A stretch of 64,000 nucleotides of DNA from Desulfosalsimonas propionicica (GTDB lineage Bacteria > Desulfobacterota > Desulfobacteria > Desulfobacterales > Desulfosalsimonadaceae). The stretch covers positions 38,978-102,977 of the forward strand of contig NZ_JACDUS010000013.1 of NCBI RefSeq assembly GCF_013761005.1, read 5' to 3'. The notes beneath the pieces were generated by a model. The model ran no database searches, had not been told where the DNA came from, and worked only from the letters and a program-made list of their open reading frames with translations. Below, in pieces: positions 35,128 to 44,093 of the stretch (within the stretch, counting starts at the first letter, position 1; every line of letters begins with the position of its first letter). Both the position numbers and the translations under genes were made by a program.

Positions 35128-38100
35128 CAATGACGATACAGAACCCGGAAAAGCAAGACAGGGAACCCCTGGTGCTGGGACTGGATGCCGGATCGGTCAG
35201 CGCCGGTCTGGCGGTTTTGACGCCGGAAAGGGAACTTCTGCACTCGGATTACCGCTTTCATCACGGCCAGATCGCCGGCACCCTGGAAAAGATGCTGGCC
35301 TCGGTGGACCCCGGCCGACTGGCGGCTGTATGCCTCACCCACTCCACGCCACGGATTGTTGACGGGGACTGGCGCTGCGATGACCGGGTGGCGGTGATTG
35401 CTGCAGCCGGTTTTTTTCATGATAAAATCGGGGCCATACTCAATGTCGGGGGTGAAAATTTTTCCCTCATGCGCTTTGACGGGCAGGGGCGGTATGCCGG
35501 CCTGGAGACCAATACCTCGTGCGCCGCAGGAACCGGCAGCTTTCTGGATCAGCAGGCCGGCCGGCTTAATCTGTCCGGCATATCGGATCTGGCCCGGATT
35601 GCTGCGGACAATACAGGTGCCGTTCCCAAGATCGCATCCAGGTGTGCGGTTTTTGCCAAGACCGATTTGATCCACGCCCAGCAGGAGGGCTACAGTCTGG
35701 CTGAAATTTGCGACGGGCTGTGCCGGGGACTGGCCAGAAATATCGTGGATACGGTGTTCAAACATCAGCGCCCCAATGTCCCGGTGATTTTTTGCGGGGG
35801 TGTGGCCCGCAATCCCGCAGTGATTCATCATATCAGCGAAATGACGGGAATTCAGCTGGTTGTGGATGAAATGGCGCCCCTTTACGGCGCCGTGGGAACA
35901 GCCCTGTCCTGGATCGAGGAAAACTGGACCGGGAAAAAATCAAAAAAGGCGGCTGCCTTCCGTGCCCCAAAGCCCGTGGTGCGGCAGGCCGAGTTTGAGC
36001 GTACATACGGCCATCCGCCTCTGGTATTGGAGCATTCCCAATATCCGGAATTCAAATCCATGGAAGCCTATATCTACAAAGCCGGCAGCCAGGGGTTTGC
36101 CAGCGACGTGGAAATCGACATATACGCCCGGCTGGAACCTGAAAGCCGGCAGCAGGTGTATCTGGGCATGGATATCGGGTCTACCAGCACCAAGGCGGTT
36201 TGGCTGACACCGGAAAAACAGGTGATGGCCGGATTCTACACCCGCACCGCCGGCCGCCCCGTTGCCGCCCTGTGCGGCGTGCTGGAGGCCATGGAGGATC
36301 TGGTTGTCAAAAAAGATCTGAATTTGTGCATTGCCGGTGCCGGCACCACAGGCTCGGGCCGAAAGTTCGTGGGCCGGATTGCCGGTGCCGACCGGATTCT
36401 TGATGAGATTACCGCCCATGCCCGTGCCGCACGGGAGCTGAACGCGGATGTGGACACCATCATTGAAATCGGCGGCCAGGATTCCAAGTTCACCACCCTG
36501 AAAAACGGCCGGGTGACATTTTCAATCATGAACACGGTGTGCGCGGCCGGCACGGGAAGTTTCCTTGAGGAACAGGCTGAAAAGCTCGGTGTGGACCTGG
36601 CGGATTACGCCCAGCTGACCCAAAACGTGGCCGCTCCCGTGGCAAGCGATCGGTGCACGGTTTTCATGGAGCGGGATATCAATTACTACCTGAGCCTGGG
36701 CTACGAGGTAAGAGAAGTGCTGGCCGCGGCCCTGCACTCGGTACGGGAAAATTATCTGACCAAGGTGGCAGTGGAGGCCGGCATTGGCGAAAACGTCTGC
36801 TTTCAGGGCGCCACTGCCAAAAACCGTTCCCTGGTTGCCGCCTTTGAGCAGCGCCTGGGCCGGCCGGTTTACGTCTCCGAGTTTTGCCATCTGACAGGTG
36901 CCATGGGCGTGGCCCTTTATCTGGCAGATGAAGGCCTGTCCCAGAGCGCATTCCGGGGTCTGGGCCTGCATAAGGCCGAAATTCCGGTCCGGTCCGAGAT
37001 CTGCGATCTGTGTCCCAATCACTGCAAGCTCACCATTGCCGATATGGCCGACGGCCCTGTGGCATTCGGGTTTTTATGCGGCCGGGACTATAACACCCGG
37101 CATTTTGTGGACAACAACCGGGCCGGATTTGACCTTGTTAAAACCCGTGGCCGGGTTTTTGCCCCGGCTGCGGCCGCACCCGAGCAGGCCGGCTTGACTG
37201 TTGGCATTCCCGCGGCCCTGTATATGCATGAAGACGTGTCCATGTGGGTGGATTTTTTCCATCAGCTCGGCATGCGCACGCATATCGCGCCCAAAAGCGC
37301 TGATGTGCTGGCACGGGGAAAGGCGCGTGCCGGAGCGGAATTCTGCGCGCCCATCACGGCCCTGCACGGCCATGTGGATTACCTGCTGGGAAAAACCGAT
37401 TTCGTGTTTCTGCCCCATTATCTGGAAAACCGGGAAAAGGACGGCAGCGCCCGGCGCCAGTACTGCTATTACTCCCAGTTTGGCCCGGCCCTGACCGCGG
37501 CCCTGGACGATTCCGGGCAAAATCGTATTGTTTCACCGGTGATCCGGTCTTTATACAATCCCTTTCACACCCGACTGGCCCTTTACCGGGCCGTGCGGCG
37601 GATGAATCCGGATCTCGGGTTCTTCGAGATCATCCGCGCTTATGAGCGGGCCCGGAGCCGGCATCAGACGGCTGTTGAAAAATGGCGCCAGGTTTTTGAA
37701 CACCGGTTTTCCCCTTCCCAAGAAGTTTCCGTGATGTTTCTGGGCCGGCCCTACACGGTGCTGGACCCGGCCATGAACAAAAATATTCCGAAAATTTTCG
37801 GGAGCCTTGGGGTTAAGGGATTTTTTCAGGACATGCTGGATCTGGAAAACGGTGATTTTTCCGAAATTGCCGGGTTTCTGAATGAACTGCACTGGAATTA
37901 TGCCGCAGACATCATCAAGGCGGCAAAGGTCGTGGCCGAGACCCCGGGCCTGTATCCGGTTTTAATGACCTCGTTTAAATGCTCACCGGATTCGTTTGTC
38001 CGGGATGTGTTCCAGTCCCTGATGGAAGGGGCCAATAAGCCGTATTTGATCCTGGAGCTTGACGAGCACGGGTCGAGTGTAGGCTATGAAACCCGGATTG

Positions 38101-39401
38101 AAGCGGCTGTGCGGGCGTTTGACAATCATTTCCACTCCGGCCGGCCCCAGAGAAACGATGCCGGCCGCATCAATCCGGCCAACGCATCGGGTATGCAGGC
38201 AAAGACCGTGGTTCTGCCCAGCTGGGACCCGATTACCTGCCGTTTGCTGGCGGCCAACCTCCGGCGGGAAGGCATTGATGCCAGAGCGGTCACTGAAACC
38301 CCGGATGCAATCCGGCGCAGCATGCAGTTAAACAGCGGCCAGTGCATTCCCATCAATGTCATGGCCCAGGAATTTGTGGACTATGTAACGGAAAACGATC
38401 TCGACCCGGCCAATACAGTGCTCTGGATGGGATACTCGGAGGTCCCCTGCAATATCCGGCTTTATCCCTACAAGATAAAGGAGATGATATCGTCTTTTGG
38501 CAGGGATATGGCCGGGGCGGAAGTGTATGCCGGTGAGATTTCATTTGCGGACGTATCCCTTCGGGCGGCCACAAATGCCTATTTCGCCTTTATGTTCGGC
38601 GGTTTGCTGCGGCGCATGGCCTGCCGCACCCGGCCTTATGAAAAAAATCCAGGCGCTGCAGACCGGGCGGTGGAAGCCGGTATCCGGACCCTTGAAAAAG
38701 CTTTTCTGGGACTGCAGGACAAGGAAACGGCCGTTATTGAAACCGTCAAGCGGTTTGAACATATTGAAACCGTTGCCGGCAGCCGGCCGAAGGTGGCCAT
38801 TTTCGGGGACCTCTACGCCAGGGACAATCCCGTGTTTAACCAGGACCTGATCTCCCTGATCGAGGCTTGCGGCGGCGAGGCCCTGACCACGCCGTATACT
38901 GATTATGCCAAGATGATCGCACCGGCTTATTTCAAGAAATGGTTCACAGAGGGGCGTTTTGCGAGCCTTCTGGTCAACCGGGGCCTGCTGGCCACCATGG
39001 TGTACCGGGAAAAAGCCTATTACCGGCATTTCCAGAAGGTCTTAAAAGAGCCTGAACCGGTCTATGACGTGGCCCCTGAAAAGATCCTGGCCCAATTCGG
39101 CATGGTGGGCGAAAACACGGGCGAGTCCATGGACAATATCCTAAAGATCTACTACATTTGCCGACACCATCCCGAGGTGGCCCTGTTTGTGCAAACCTCG
39201 CCGGCGTTTTGCTGCCCGTCTCTGATCACCGAGGCCATGGCCAAAACCATTGAGACGCAAACCGGTGTGCCCATGGTGTCGATCACCTATGACGGCACTG
39301 GCGGGGAGAAAAATCGCAAGATCGTGCCTTATCTCAAGTTCGCCCGGCCCCCGGAGGCCGGCGGCGAAAGGGCTGATGCGGCCTGCCCGAAATCTGTGTG
39401 A
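35124..39401 (+). CDS. acyl-CoA dehydratase activase-type protein (two ASKHA modules plus DUF2229)
   Basis: 1425 residues, the size of the large BadF/BcrA-related fusion proteins. The first ASKHA module (about 12-280) begins VLGLDAGSVSAGLAVL, with NTSCAAGTGSFLDQQ; the second (about 345-610) begins YLGMDIGSTSTKAVWL, with IEIGGQDSKFTTL and NTVCAAGTGSFLEEQ. The two CAAGTGSF cysteines are the expected [4Fe-4S] bridge ligands. From about 625 comes ICDLCPNHCKL and the DUF2229 region. Such proteins use ATP to send a low-potential electron to 2-hydroxyacyl-CoA dehydratases or benzoyl-CoA reductase-like enzymes. No such dehydratase is adjacent, so its client is elsewhere or the C-terminal half is itself catalytic. 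Confidence 0.9.
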   Translation: MTMTIQNPEKQDREPLVLGLDAGSVSAGLAVLTPERELLHSDYRFHHGQIAGTLEKMLASVDPGRLAAVCLTHSTPRIVDGDWRCDDRVAVIAAAGFFHDKIGAILNVGGENFSLMRFDGQGRYAGLETNTSCAAGTGSFLDQQAGRLNLSGISDLARIAADNTGAVPKIASRCAVFAKTDLIHAQQEGYSLAEICDGLCRGLARNIVDTVFKHQRPNVPVIFCGGVARNPAVIHHISEMTGIQLVVDEMAPLYGAVGTALSWIEENWTGKKSKKAAAFRAPKPVVRQAEFERTYGHPPLVLEHSQYPEFKSMEAYIYKAGSQGFASDVEIDIYARLEPESRQQVYLGMDIGSTSTKAVWLTPEKQVMAGFYTRTAGRPVAALCGVLEAMEDLVVKKDLNLCIAGAGTTGSGRKFVGRIAGADRILDEITAHARAARELNADVDTIIEIGGQDSKFTTLKNGRVTFSIMNTVCAAGTGSFLEEQAEKLGVDLADYAQLTQNVAAPVASDRCTVFMERDINYYLSLGYEVREVLAAALHSVRENYLTKVAVEAGIGENVCFQGATAKNRSLVAAFEQRLGRPVYVSEFCHLTGAMGVALYLADEGLSQSAFRGLGLHKAEIPVRSEICDLCPNHCKLTIADMADGPVAFGFLCGRDYNTRHFVDNNRAGFDLVKTRGRVFAPAAAAPEQAGLTVGIPAALYMHEDVSMWVDFFHQLGMRTHIAPKSADVLARGKARAGAEFCAPITALHGHVDYLLGKTDFVFLPHYLENREKDGSARRQYCYYSQFGPALTAALDDSGQNRIVSPVIRSLYNPFHTRLALYRAVRRMNPDLGFFEIIRAYERARSRHQTAVEKWRQVFEHRFSPSQEVSVMFLGRPYTVLDPAMNKNIPKIFGSLGVKGFFQDMLDLENGDFSEIAGFLNELHWNYAADIIKAAKVVAETPGLYPVLMTSFKCSPDSFVRDVFQSLMEGANKPYLILELDEHGSSVGYETRIEAAVRAFDNHFHSGRPQRNDAGRINPANASGMQAKTVVLPSWDPITCRLLAANLRREGIDARAVTETPDAIRRSMQLNSGQCIPINVMAQEFVDYVTENDLDPANTVLWMGYSEVPCNIRLYPYKIKEMISSFGRDMAGAEVYAGEISFADVSLRAATNAYFAFMFGGLLRRMACRTRPYEKNPGAADRAVEAGIRTLEKAFLGLQDKETAVIETVKRFEHIETVAGSRPKVAIFGDLYARDNPVFNQDLISLIEACGGEALTTPYTDYAKMIAPAYFKKWFTEGRFASLLVNRGLLATMVYREKAYYRHFQKVLKEPEPVYDVAPEKILAQFGMVGENTGESMDNILKIYYICRHHPEVALFVQTSPAFCCPSLITEAMAKTIETQTGVPMVSITYDGTGGEKNRKIVPYLKFARPPEAGGERADAACPKSV

Positions 39402-39480
39402 AATGTCGGTCGCATAAGGCCCGCACGGGCAAGGGCCCGGCCGGAGAAAACCGGGGATGGTTTATTCAAGGCAAGCGGCG

Positions 39481-39705
39481 TCAGCTCAATTCCTTCAGCC
39501 TTTCTGCAATCCATATTTTAATGATGGATTGCCGGGGGACCCCCAGTCGTTTGGCTTCCTTGTCCAGGCTGTGGATCATCCATTCGGGGAAATCAACATT
39601 GACGCGGCGAGATTCCCGGCCGGGCCGGCGGGCTTTGGCAAAATCCAGAAATTCGGTGATATCTTCACCTTTTTCAAATTTTTGATCCAGTTCTTCAGCT
39701 TTCAT
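39481..39705 (-). CDS. BrnA/CopG-like antitoxin, no toxin partner seen
   Basis: 74 residues. The C-terminal half, RRVNVDFPEWMIHSLDKEAKRLGVPRQSIIKIWIAERLKEL, is a ribbon-helix-helix DNA-binding domain like BrnA antitoxins; the N-terminus is acidic and probably flexible. BrnA normally follows a BrnT toxin gene, but no open reading frame fits between 39706 and 39848, nor downstream. It may be an orphan remnant or a stand-alone regulator. A GGAAGTG site precedes the ATG. It is convergent with the activase gene. Confidence 0.8.
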   Translation of the reverse strand: MKAEELDQKFEKGEDITEFLDFAKARRPGRESRRVNVDFPEWMIHSLDKEAKRLGVPRQSIIKIWIAERLKELS

Positions 39706-39722
39706 AAATTGTCACTTCCTTA

Positions 39723-39751
39723 ATATAAAAAATATATCATTTTTATATCAA
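39723..39751 (-). promoter_or_regulatory. candidate promoter of the BrnA-like gene with overlapping inverted repeat
   Basis: On the minus strand TTGATA, a 17-nt spacer and TTATAT. A 9-bp inverted repeat, ATATAAAAA 39723-39731 and TTTTTATAT 39740-39748, covers the -10 region and could be the autoregulatory operator. Confidence 0.5.
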
Positions 39752-39848
39752 ATATCAACGGATTTTCATATCCTCATTCATGAACAGGCCTTCCTGCGCC
39801 AAAAAAGCTCGTGGGTTTTTGCTTGGCAAAAATTGTCATAGCCAGTTA

Positions 39849-40661
39849 TTATGAAGGGCCTGATTGGTTGCGCGCCGCAATTTTTTCAAACATTTTGACC
39901 ATGCCGGCCAGAAGCGTGTAGATGGATTCGGCATCCAGTTGCTGGTCCGCGCTTTTGTCGAAAAACAGGTGAAGACTGGAGCCCATGCCTTCCTCGGGCT
40001 CCCAGTAGCAGCACATCACCGGCAGAAGCGGCAGGGGGTGGAGGACCACGGAAATATCTGAGTCAATATGGGTCTGCACCCGGCGGCCGGCAAACACATC
40101 GAGCATGTCTGAAAACAGATCTGTATAGGTGTCTGCCAGGTGTTTTAAGGGTTTTTCACAATTCTGCTGAAAATGGTTGTACCGTTCCGGGCCGCCTTTT
40201 AGTTCCCGAAAGGTAATCCACTCGCCGGTGAGGGCCTCGCCCCTGCAGTGCAGCACGTGATTGAGAAATGGCATGGCCACCCAGGCATTGATATGGATGT
40301 CGGCCGACAGGCTGCCGGCCCTGTCCACGGAAAACGCCTTGCCCATGACCCGCAGGGTCAGTTTCTGCCCGTCAAACTCGCCGGCGGTCCGCCGGGCGGC
40401 TTCAGCCATGTCGATGTCCGGGATTTGTTCCTGCAGTTCTTCCACGGCTTGCTGCATGAATTCGTCAATGGTGTCAGGCCGGTCTGTGGCATCCTGGTAT
40501 TGGGCCAGCACTTCAGGGGCGATTTTCGGGCACTGGTCCAGGTTTTTTCTTCCCTTGAACACGGCCACGCCAAAGGCCATGCAGGTTTTTTCATTGCACG
40601 CCCGGCAGTTGGAGCCGTCGGTAAGCTTAAACACATCCATGGGGCTGTTGATTCGTGCCAT
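39849..40661 (-). CDS. Fe-S motif plus DUF3786 protein
   Basis: 270 residues. The N-terminus DVFKLTDGSNCRACNEKTCMAFGVAVFKGRKNLDQCP has the CxxCxxxxC...C spacing of the [4Fe-4S] domain found in acetyl-CoA decarbonylase/synthase gamma and corrinoid Fe-S proteins. The rest matches DUF3786 (WVAMPFLNHVLHCRGEALTGEWITFRELKGG). AAGGAG lies 9 nt before the ATG. Function is unknown; such proteins are common in anaerobes and may relate to corrinoid or CO metabolism. Isolated from the other C1 genes here. Confidence 0.83.
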   Translation of the reverse strand: MARINSPMDVFKLTDGSNCRACNEKTCMAFGVAVFKGRKNLDQCPKIAPEVLAQYQDATDRPDTIDEFMQQAVEELQEQIPDIDMAEAARRTAGEFDGQKLTLRVMGKAFSVDRAGSLSADIHINAWVAMPFLNHVLHCRGEALTGEWITFRELKGGPERYNHFQQNCEKPLKHLADTYTDLFSDMLDVFAGRRVQTHIDSDISVVLHPLPLLPVMCCYWEPEEGMGSSLHLFFDKSADQQLDAESIYTLLAGMVKMFEKIAARNQSGPS

Positions 40662-41250
40662 TTTTCAATACTCCTTGAAAGCTTCTTGCATTGTCCGATA
40701 TTTGTCAGGAGCCAGGAAGGAAGTCCGGGGACTTCCTTGGAACTTTGTTGCTGCCGCATGGCGTCGATATGCCGATGCAGTGCAAAGTCTTTGTATAATG
40801 CACATTCATGCTGTGTGCAACCCGGCAGTTTGATATGGCCGGGTAAAAATCCAGGAAGCCTGACGAGGCGTGAGAACGACAGCATCGGCACAATCAGGGC
40901 CATAACCAAGGCGTAAGCAGCTTGCACGGGTTTTCGCATGTGACGGGTCGGGTGCGGTTTGTTTGTCTGCGGCGGGGTTTCGGCGATCGTCCCGGGGCTT
41001 TGGCTGGAATTTTAAAAACTCGGGCTGATCGCCCTCAGACAGTTTAAAATTCCGGTCGCCAAAGCCCCGGTCCGATCTTATGCCGAAACCGCGCCAATGC
41101 AGCCAAACAAACCACCCCCGCCCCGCCCCATGGCTTTCCTTCCTGACACTCCCGCCCCCTCCGCCTGCGAAAATCAGGGACAAGGGTCGGTTGTTGTTTT
41201 TGTCAGGAATGCAAAAACGTGATATAAGGGCGGTATTTAAGGAGATGGCC
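40662..41250. other. 589-bp gap without a convincing gene
   Basis: Open frames here lack family similarity and ribosome sites. The gap holds a small palindrome (GGAAGTCCGGGGACTTCC, 40712-40729), a 7-bp hairpin ACCCGGC/GCCGGGT (about 40819-40845) and the long palindrome described separately. Confidence 0.6.
40956..41113. repeat. 158-bp interrupted palindrome
   Basis: Four pairs of perfect arms are nested in order: 40956-40965 with 41104-41113 (GGTTTGTTTG), 40976-40984 with 41082-41090 (GGTTTCGGC), 40992-41004 with 41058-41070 (CCGGGGCTTTGGC) and 41006-41016 with 41043-41053 (GGAATTTTAAA). The loop is 41017-41042. Looks like a MITE-type element or a strongly structured transcript. Confidence 0.8.
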
Positions 41251-42117
41251 ATGTATTCTTTGATTGATCTGGATATCCCGGAATTGGGGTATACCCGTTT
41301 TATTTCGTCCTGGCTTTATTCCGGCCCGGAGATGGCGTTTTTGGTGGATGTGGGCCCGGCGTGCACAGCAGATGTGCTTTTGGAGACCCTGGAGCGCAAA
41401 GGGGTTGAAAAGCTTGACTGGATTCTGCTGACCCATATTCACCTGGATCATGCGGGCGGGATCGGACATGTGGCACGCCGGTTTCCGGAAACGCGCATCG
41501 TGTGCCATCCAAAGGCGGTCAGGCATCTGGTGGACCCTTCAAAGCTGTGGGAGGGTACACGAAAAGTTCTGGGCAACATCGCAGATATCTATGGCCCCAT
41601 GCTGCCGGTGGACCCGTCGCGCATCCTGACCCCGGAGGATATGGACCCGGATGCCGGCATCGGCATTATTGATACCCCCGGCCATGCCGCCCATCATCAA
41701 AGCTACCTGTTTGATGACCGGCTTTTTATCGGCGAGCTTTTCGGTGTTTTCCACGATCTTGGCGGGGAGATCTATCTGCGGCCGGCCACTCCGCCCAAAT
41801 TTATTTATGAGCAGTTTGCCGCATCCCTTGACCGGGTGGCGCCGGCTGCGGACCGCAAGGTCTGTTTTGCCCATTACGGCATTTACCCGGACGGGGAAAA
41901 AATACTGGAGCTGGCGAAAACTCAGTTGTCTTTGTGGCTGGAAGTGGTGCGGGCGCATTTGGAAAATCCCCGCAAAGACGCCATTATCAAGGACCTGAAA
42001 ACGCAGGACCCGGTGTTTGCCCGAATCGATGACCTGCCGAAGGCTTACCGGGACCGGGAAGCCTATTACGTGGGAAACACCATCGGCGGCATGCTCGATT
42101 ATCTCCAAGGGGCCTGA
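41251..42117 (+). CDS. metallo-beta-lactamase fold hydrolase
   Basis: 288 residues. The metal motif LTHIHLDHAGG (HxHxDH) is at about 70-80, a further His in TPGHAAHHQSYL, and a late HYGIYPDG motif complete a two-metal site; the fold is that of glyoxalase II-like hydrolases. The start is ATG 41251, 6 nt after AAGGAG; an ATG two codons earlier touches the ribosome site. No signal peptide. Substrate unknown; thioesters, lactones or phosphonate esters are typical for the family. Confidence 0.87.
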   Translation: MYSLIDLDIPELGYTRFISSWLYSGPEMAFLVDVGPACTADVLLETLERKGVEKLDWILLTHIHLDHAGGIGHVARRFPETRIVCHPKAVRHLVDPSKLWEGTRKVLGNIADIYGPMLPVDPSRILTPEDMDPDAGIGIIDTPGHAAHHQSYLFDDRLFIGELFGVFHDLGGEIYLRPATPPKFIYEQFAASLDRVAPAADRKVCFAHYGIYPDGEKILELAKTQLSLWLEVVRAHLENPRKDAIIKDLKTQDPVFARIDDLPKAYRDREAYYVGNTIGGMLDYLQGA

Positions 42118-42175
42118 CAGTGCGGGCGCACACAAGCTGCCTGCTTTTGATAATGATTTATATTAGTTTGAAATT

Positions 42176-43654
42176 ATGCTGAAAAAGAAAAATTTGCTCA
42201 CAACCATGACCCCGATTCTGGTCTATGGCCGGCCCCTTTTGGTGTTTTTCGGGATGATGTGCGCGGTGGCGGTCATGTTAAACCGCAGTCCAAACGTGTA
42301 TTTGGCCGGAACCCTGCTTTTTTTTGCCGCCATGGTCTTTGATCTGATGGATGGGTGGTTTTCGGCCCGGTTCGGCCCGGAGATTTCCTTTGCCGAACTG
42401 GCCGACAAGATCATGGACCGGGTGGTGTATTCCATTATATTTCCCCTGGTGGCAGTGGGCAGCATGTGGCGGCTGCATTATTTGGTTCCCGATCACAGCC
42501 GTCTGGAGCTGGTGCATGCGGTGTTTGTGCTCATGCTGTGCGTCACCGTGCTGATCCGGGACAATTTTGCCCATTTCATGCGCGGCTTTGCCATCCGACA
42601 GGCCCGGGAGCCCGAATTGCGGGAACTGACCCGCCTGCGAACCGCCGTGGCAGCACCCTTGGGATTTCTGCTCTATGTTCATGCGTTCTATATTCCGGTG
42701 GAGGGTGATTTCGGCTTCCTCTATTCCGGTCTGACCTGGCTTGGCGGTCTTTCCGTGCGCAATCTTTTTGTCATTGAAATCGTGTTTCTGGTGATCAATT
42801 TTGGCTCCATTGCCTTTTACTGCCGGAAATACGGGACCTACTGCCTGGATGCGCTCTGCGTGGAGGACATGGCGCTTCGCCGCCGGATCCTGGCGGCCTT
42901 TCCAAACGCCCTGACTGTGATGAACGCCATGATGGGGCTTCTGGCGGTTTTTTTTGCCTACCAGAGCAAGATGACCGAAGCCTACCTGCTTTTGATCGGG
43001 GCGGCGGTGTTTGACAAACTCGACGGGGCCATGGCCAGGAGGCTGGGGCTGACCGAACCGCTTCCGGGCGCAGCGTCAAAGCATATCACCTTTGGGGGGA
43101 TCATGGATGACGTGGCAGACGCGGTGAGCTTCTGCATTGCCCCGGCCTGGATTTTTTATGTGTGTCTTTCAAATCATCCGGTCACGGAAATCCGGGATCT
43201 TCCCGTATATATTCCCGCCCTGGTTTATGCATTTTGCGGGTTTGCCCGGCTGGCCTATTTTACGCTGGACCGGACGCCGGTGCCCGGCTTTTTCAAGGGG
43301 CTGCCCACCCCGGCGGCGGCCCTGTTCGTAACCGCGCCGCTGATTGTGCTGACGCAGGCAACTTCTGCCGATTCCCAGTGGGCGGTATTTTTGGGTTATT
43401 TCTGCATGGGACTGATGGTGTTTACGGCCTTTCTCATGAACCTGTATCCGGTGCGCTATCTCCACATCGGTCGGTTCATGGACCGCAACCCCTGGTTTAC
43501 CTGGACCAATCTGGTGCTGATGGTGGTGTTTGTGTTCACGCCGTATTTCGGTTATCTGGTTTTTTGCCAGATGGTTTTGTATCTGCTCTCGCCGCTGATC
43601 ACCTGGCGGGTGGATCCGGATACCGCCGCCCGGGAGGCGCAAAAGAACGGCTGA
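42176..43654 (+). CDS. tandem CDP-alcohol phosphatidyltransferase membrane protein
   Basis: 492 residues with about 12 membrane helices and two CDP-alcohol phosphatidyltransferase motifs. The first, at 56-81, is DLMDGWFSAR...ADKIMD (D56, D59-G60, A64-R65, D77, D81). The second, near 277-320, is DKLDGAMARRLG...GGIMDDVADAVSF and resembles phosphatidylserine synthase (PssA), including the following hydrophobic segments. Each normally forms one enzyme of about 200 residues that moves a phosphatidyl group from CDP-diacylglycerol to an alcohol. A fusion suggests two successive lipid head-group steps or an internal dimer. The start ATG 42176 has only a weak ribosome site. Confidence 0.87.
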   Translation: MLKKKNLLTTMTPILVYGRPLLVFFGMMCAVAVMLNRSPNVYLAGTLLFFAAMVFDLMDGWFSARFGPEISFAELADKIMDRVVYSIIFPLVAVGSMWRLHYLVPDHSRLELVHAVFVLMLCVTVLIRDNFAHFMRGFAIRQAREPELRELTRLRTAVAAPLGFLLYVHAFYIPVEGDFGFLYSGLTWLGGLSVRNLFVIEIVFLVINFGSIAFYCRKYGTYCLDALCVEDMALRRRILAAFPNALTVMNAMMGLLAVFFAYQSKMTEAYLLLIGAAVFDKLDGAMARRLGLTEPLPGAASKHITFGGIMDDVADAVSFCIAPAWIFYVCLSNHPVTEIRDLPVYIPALVYAFCGFARLAYFTLDRTPVPGFFKGLPTPAAALFVTAPLIVLTQATSADSQWAVFLGYFCMGLMVFTAFLMNLYPVRYLHIGRFMDRNPWFTWTNLVLMVVFVFTPYFGYLVFCQMVLYLLSPLITWRVDPDTAAREAQKNG

Positions 43655-43663
43655 AAAGAATCT

Positions 43664-43689
43664 CCGGCCGGCGTTGGTCCGCCGGCCGG
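43664..43689. terminator. GC-rich hairpin between convergent genes
   Basis: CCGGCCGGCG and CGCCGGCCGG pair across a 6-nt loop. The minus side has a weak T-rich stretch (ATTCTTTTC); the plus side has none. Confidence 0.5.
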
Positions 43690-43698
43690 CAGGAGCAA

Positions 43699-44079
43699 TT
43701 ATTCATAGGGCGTATAGATTCGTGATCCCCCTTGCTTGGGCTGTTGTGGCTGCTGCTGCTGTTCTTGCTGCTGCATCTGCTTTAGCCGATCAATGGTTTG
43801 ATCCAAAGCCTTTTTCATGGCCCCGGGAAATTCCTCCATGGCTTCCTGCAGGCTGGTGGCAGACAGCTGGGACTGGATGGGCAAAGGGCCTTCGGGTGTC
43901 ATGAGCTGGGTGGAGCCGTAATAAATCCTGGAACGGGAAGGGTCTTCAGAGCCGTCGGCTTTCACCGGGGTCATGCACCGGATCGAGGCCACCTTCAGAT
44001 CGGTGACCGATTCTTCCCGGTATAGGTTGTCCTTGTCGACGGTAAAATCAATCTGTTGAGATTCTGCAGAATCCGGCAT
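43699..44079 (-). CDS. small soluble protein with Q-rich tail, unknown function
   Basis: 126 residues. The first 75 contain beta-like segments (QIDFTVDKDNLYREESVTDLKVASIRCMTPV) and IYYGSTQLMTPEGPLPIQSQL. Residues 75-100 form a helix with FPGAMKKALDQTIDRLKQM, followed by a glutamine/proline tract (QQQEQQQQPQQPKQ) and a YTPYE end. No signal or membrane segment. The gene starts 14 bp from the divergent histidine kinase gene, hinting at shared regulation. I do not recognise the family. Confidence 0.7.
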   Translation of the reverse strand: MPDSAESQQIDFTVDKDNLYREESVTDLKVASIRCMTPVKADGSEDPSRSRIYYGSTQLMTPEGPLPIQSQLSATSLQEAMEEFPGAMKKALDQTIDRLKQMQQQEQQQQPQQPKQGGSRIYTPYE

Positions 44080-44093
44080 AAGGTACCTCCATT

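Noticed and set aside
40358..40939. 193-codon minus-strand frame overlapping the DUF3786 gene start
   Set aside because: Overlaps a supported gene in another frame and lacks similarity; its upstream part is palindromic non-coding DNA.
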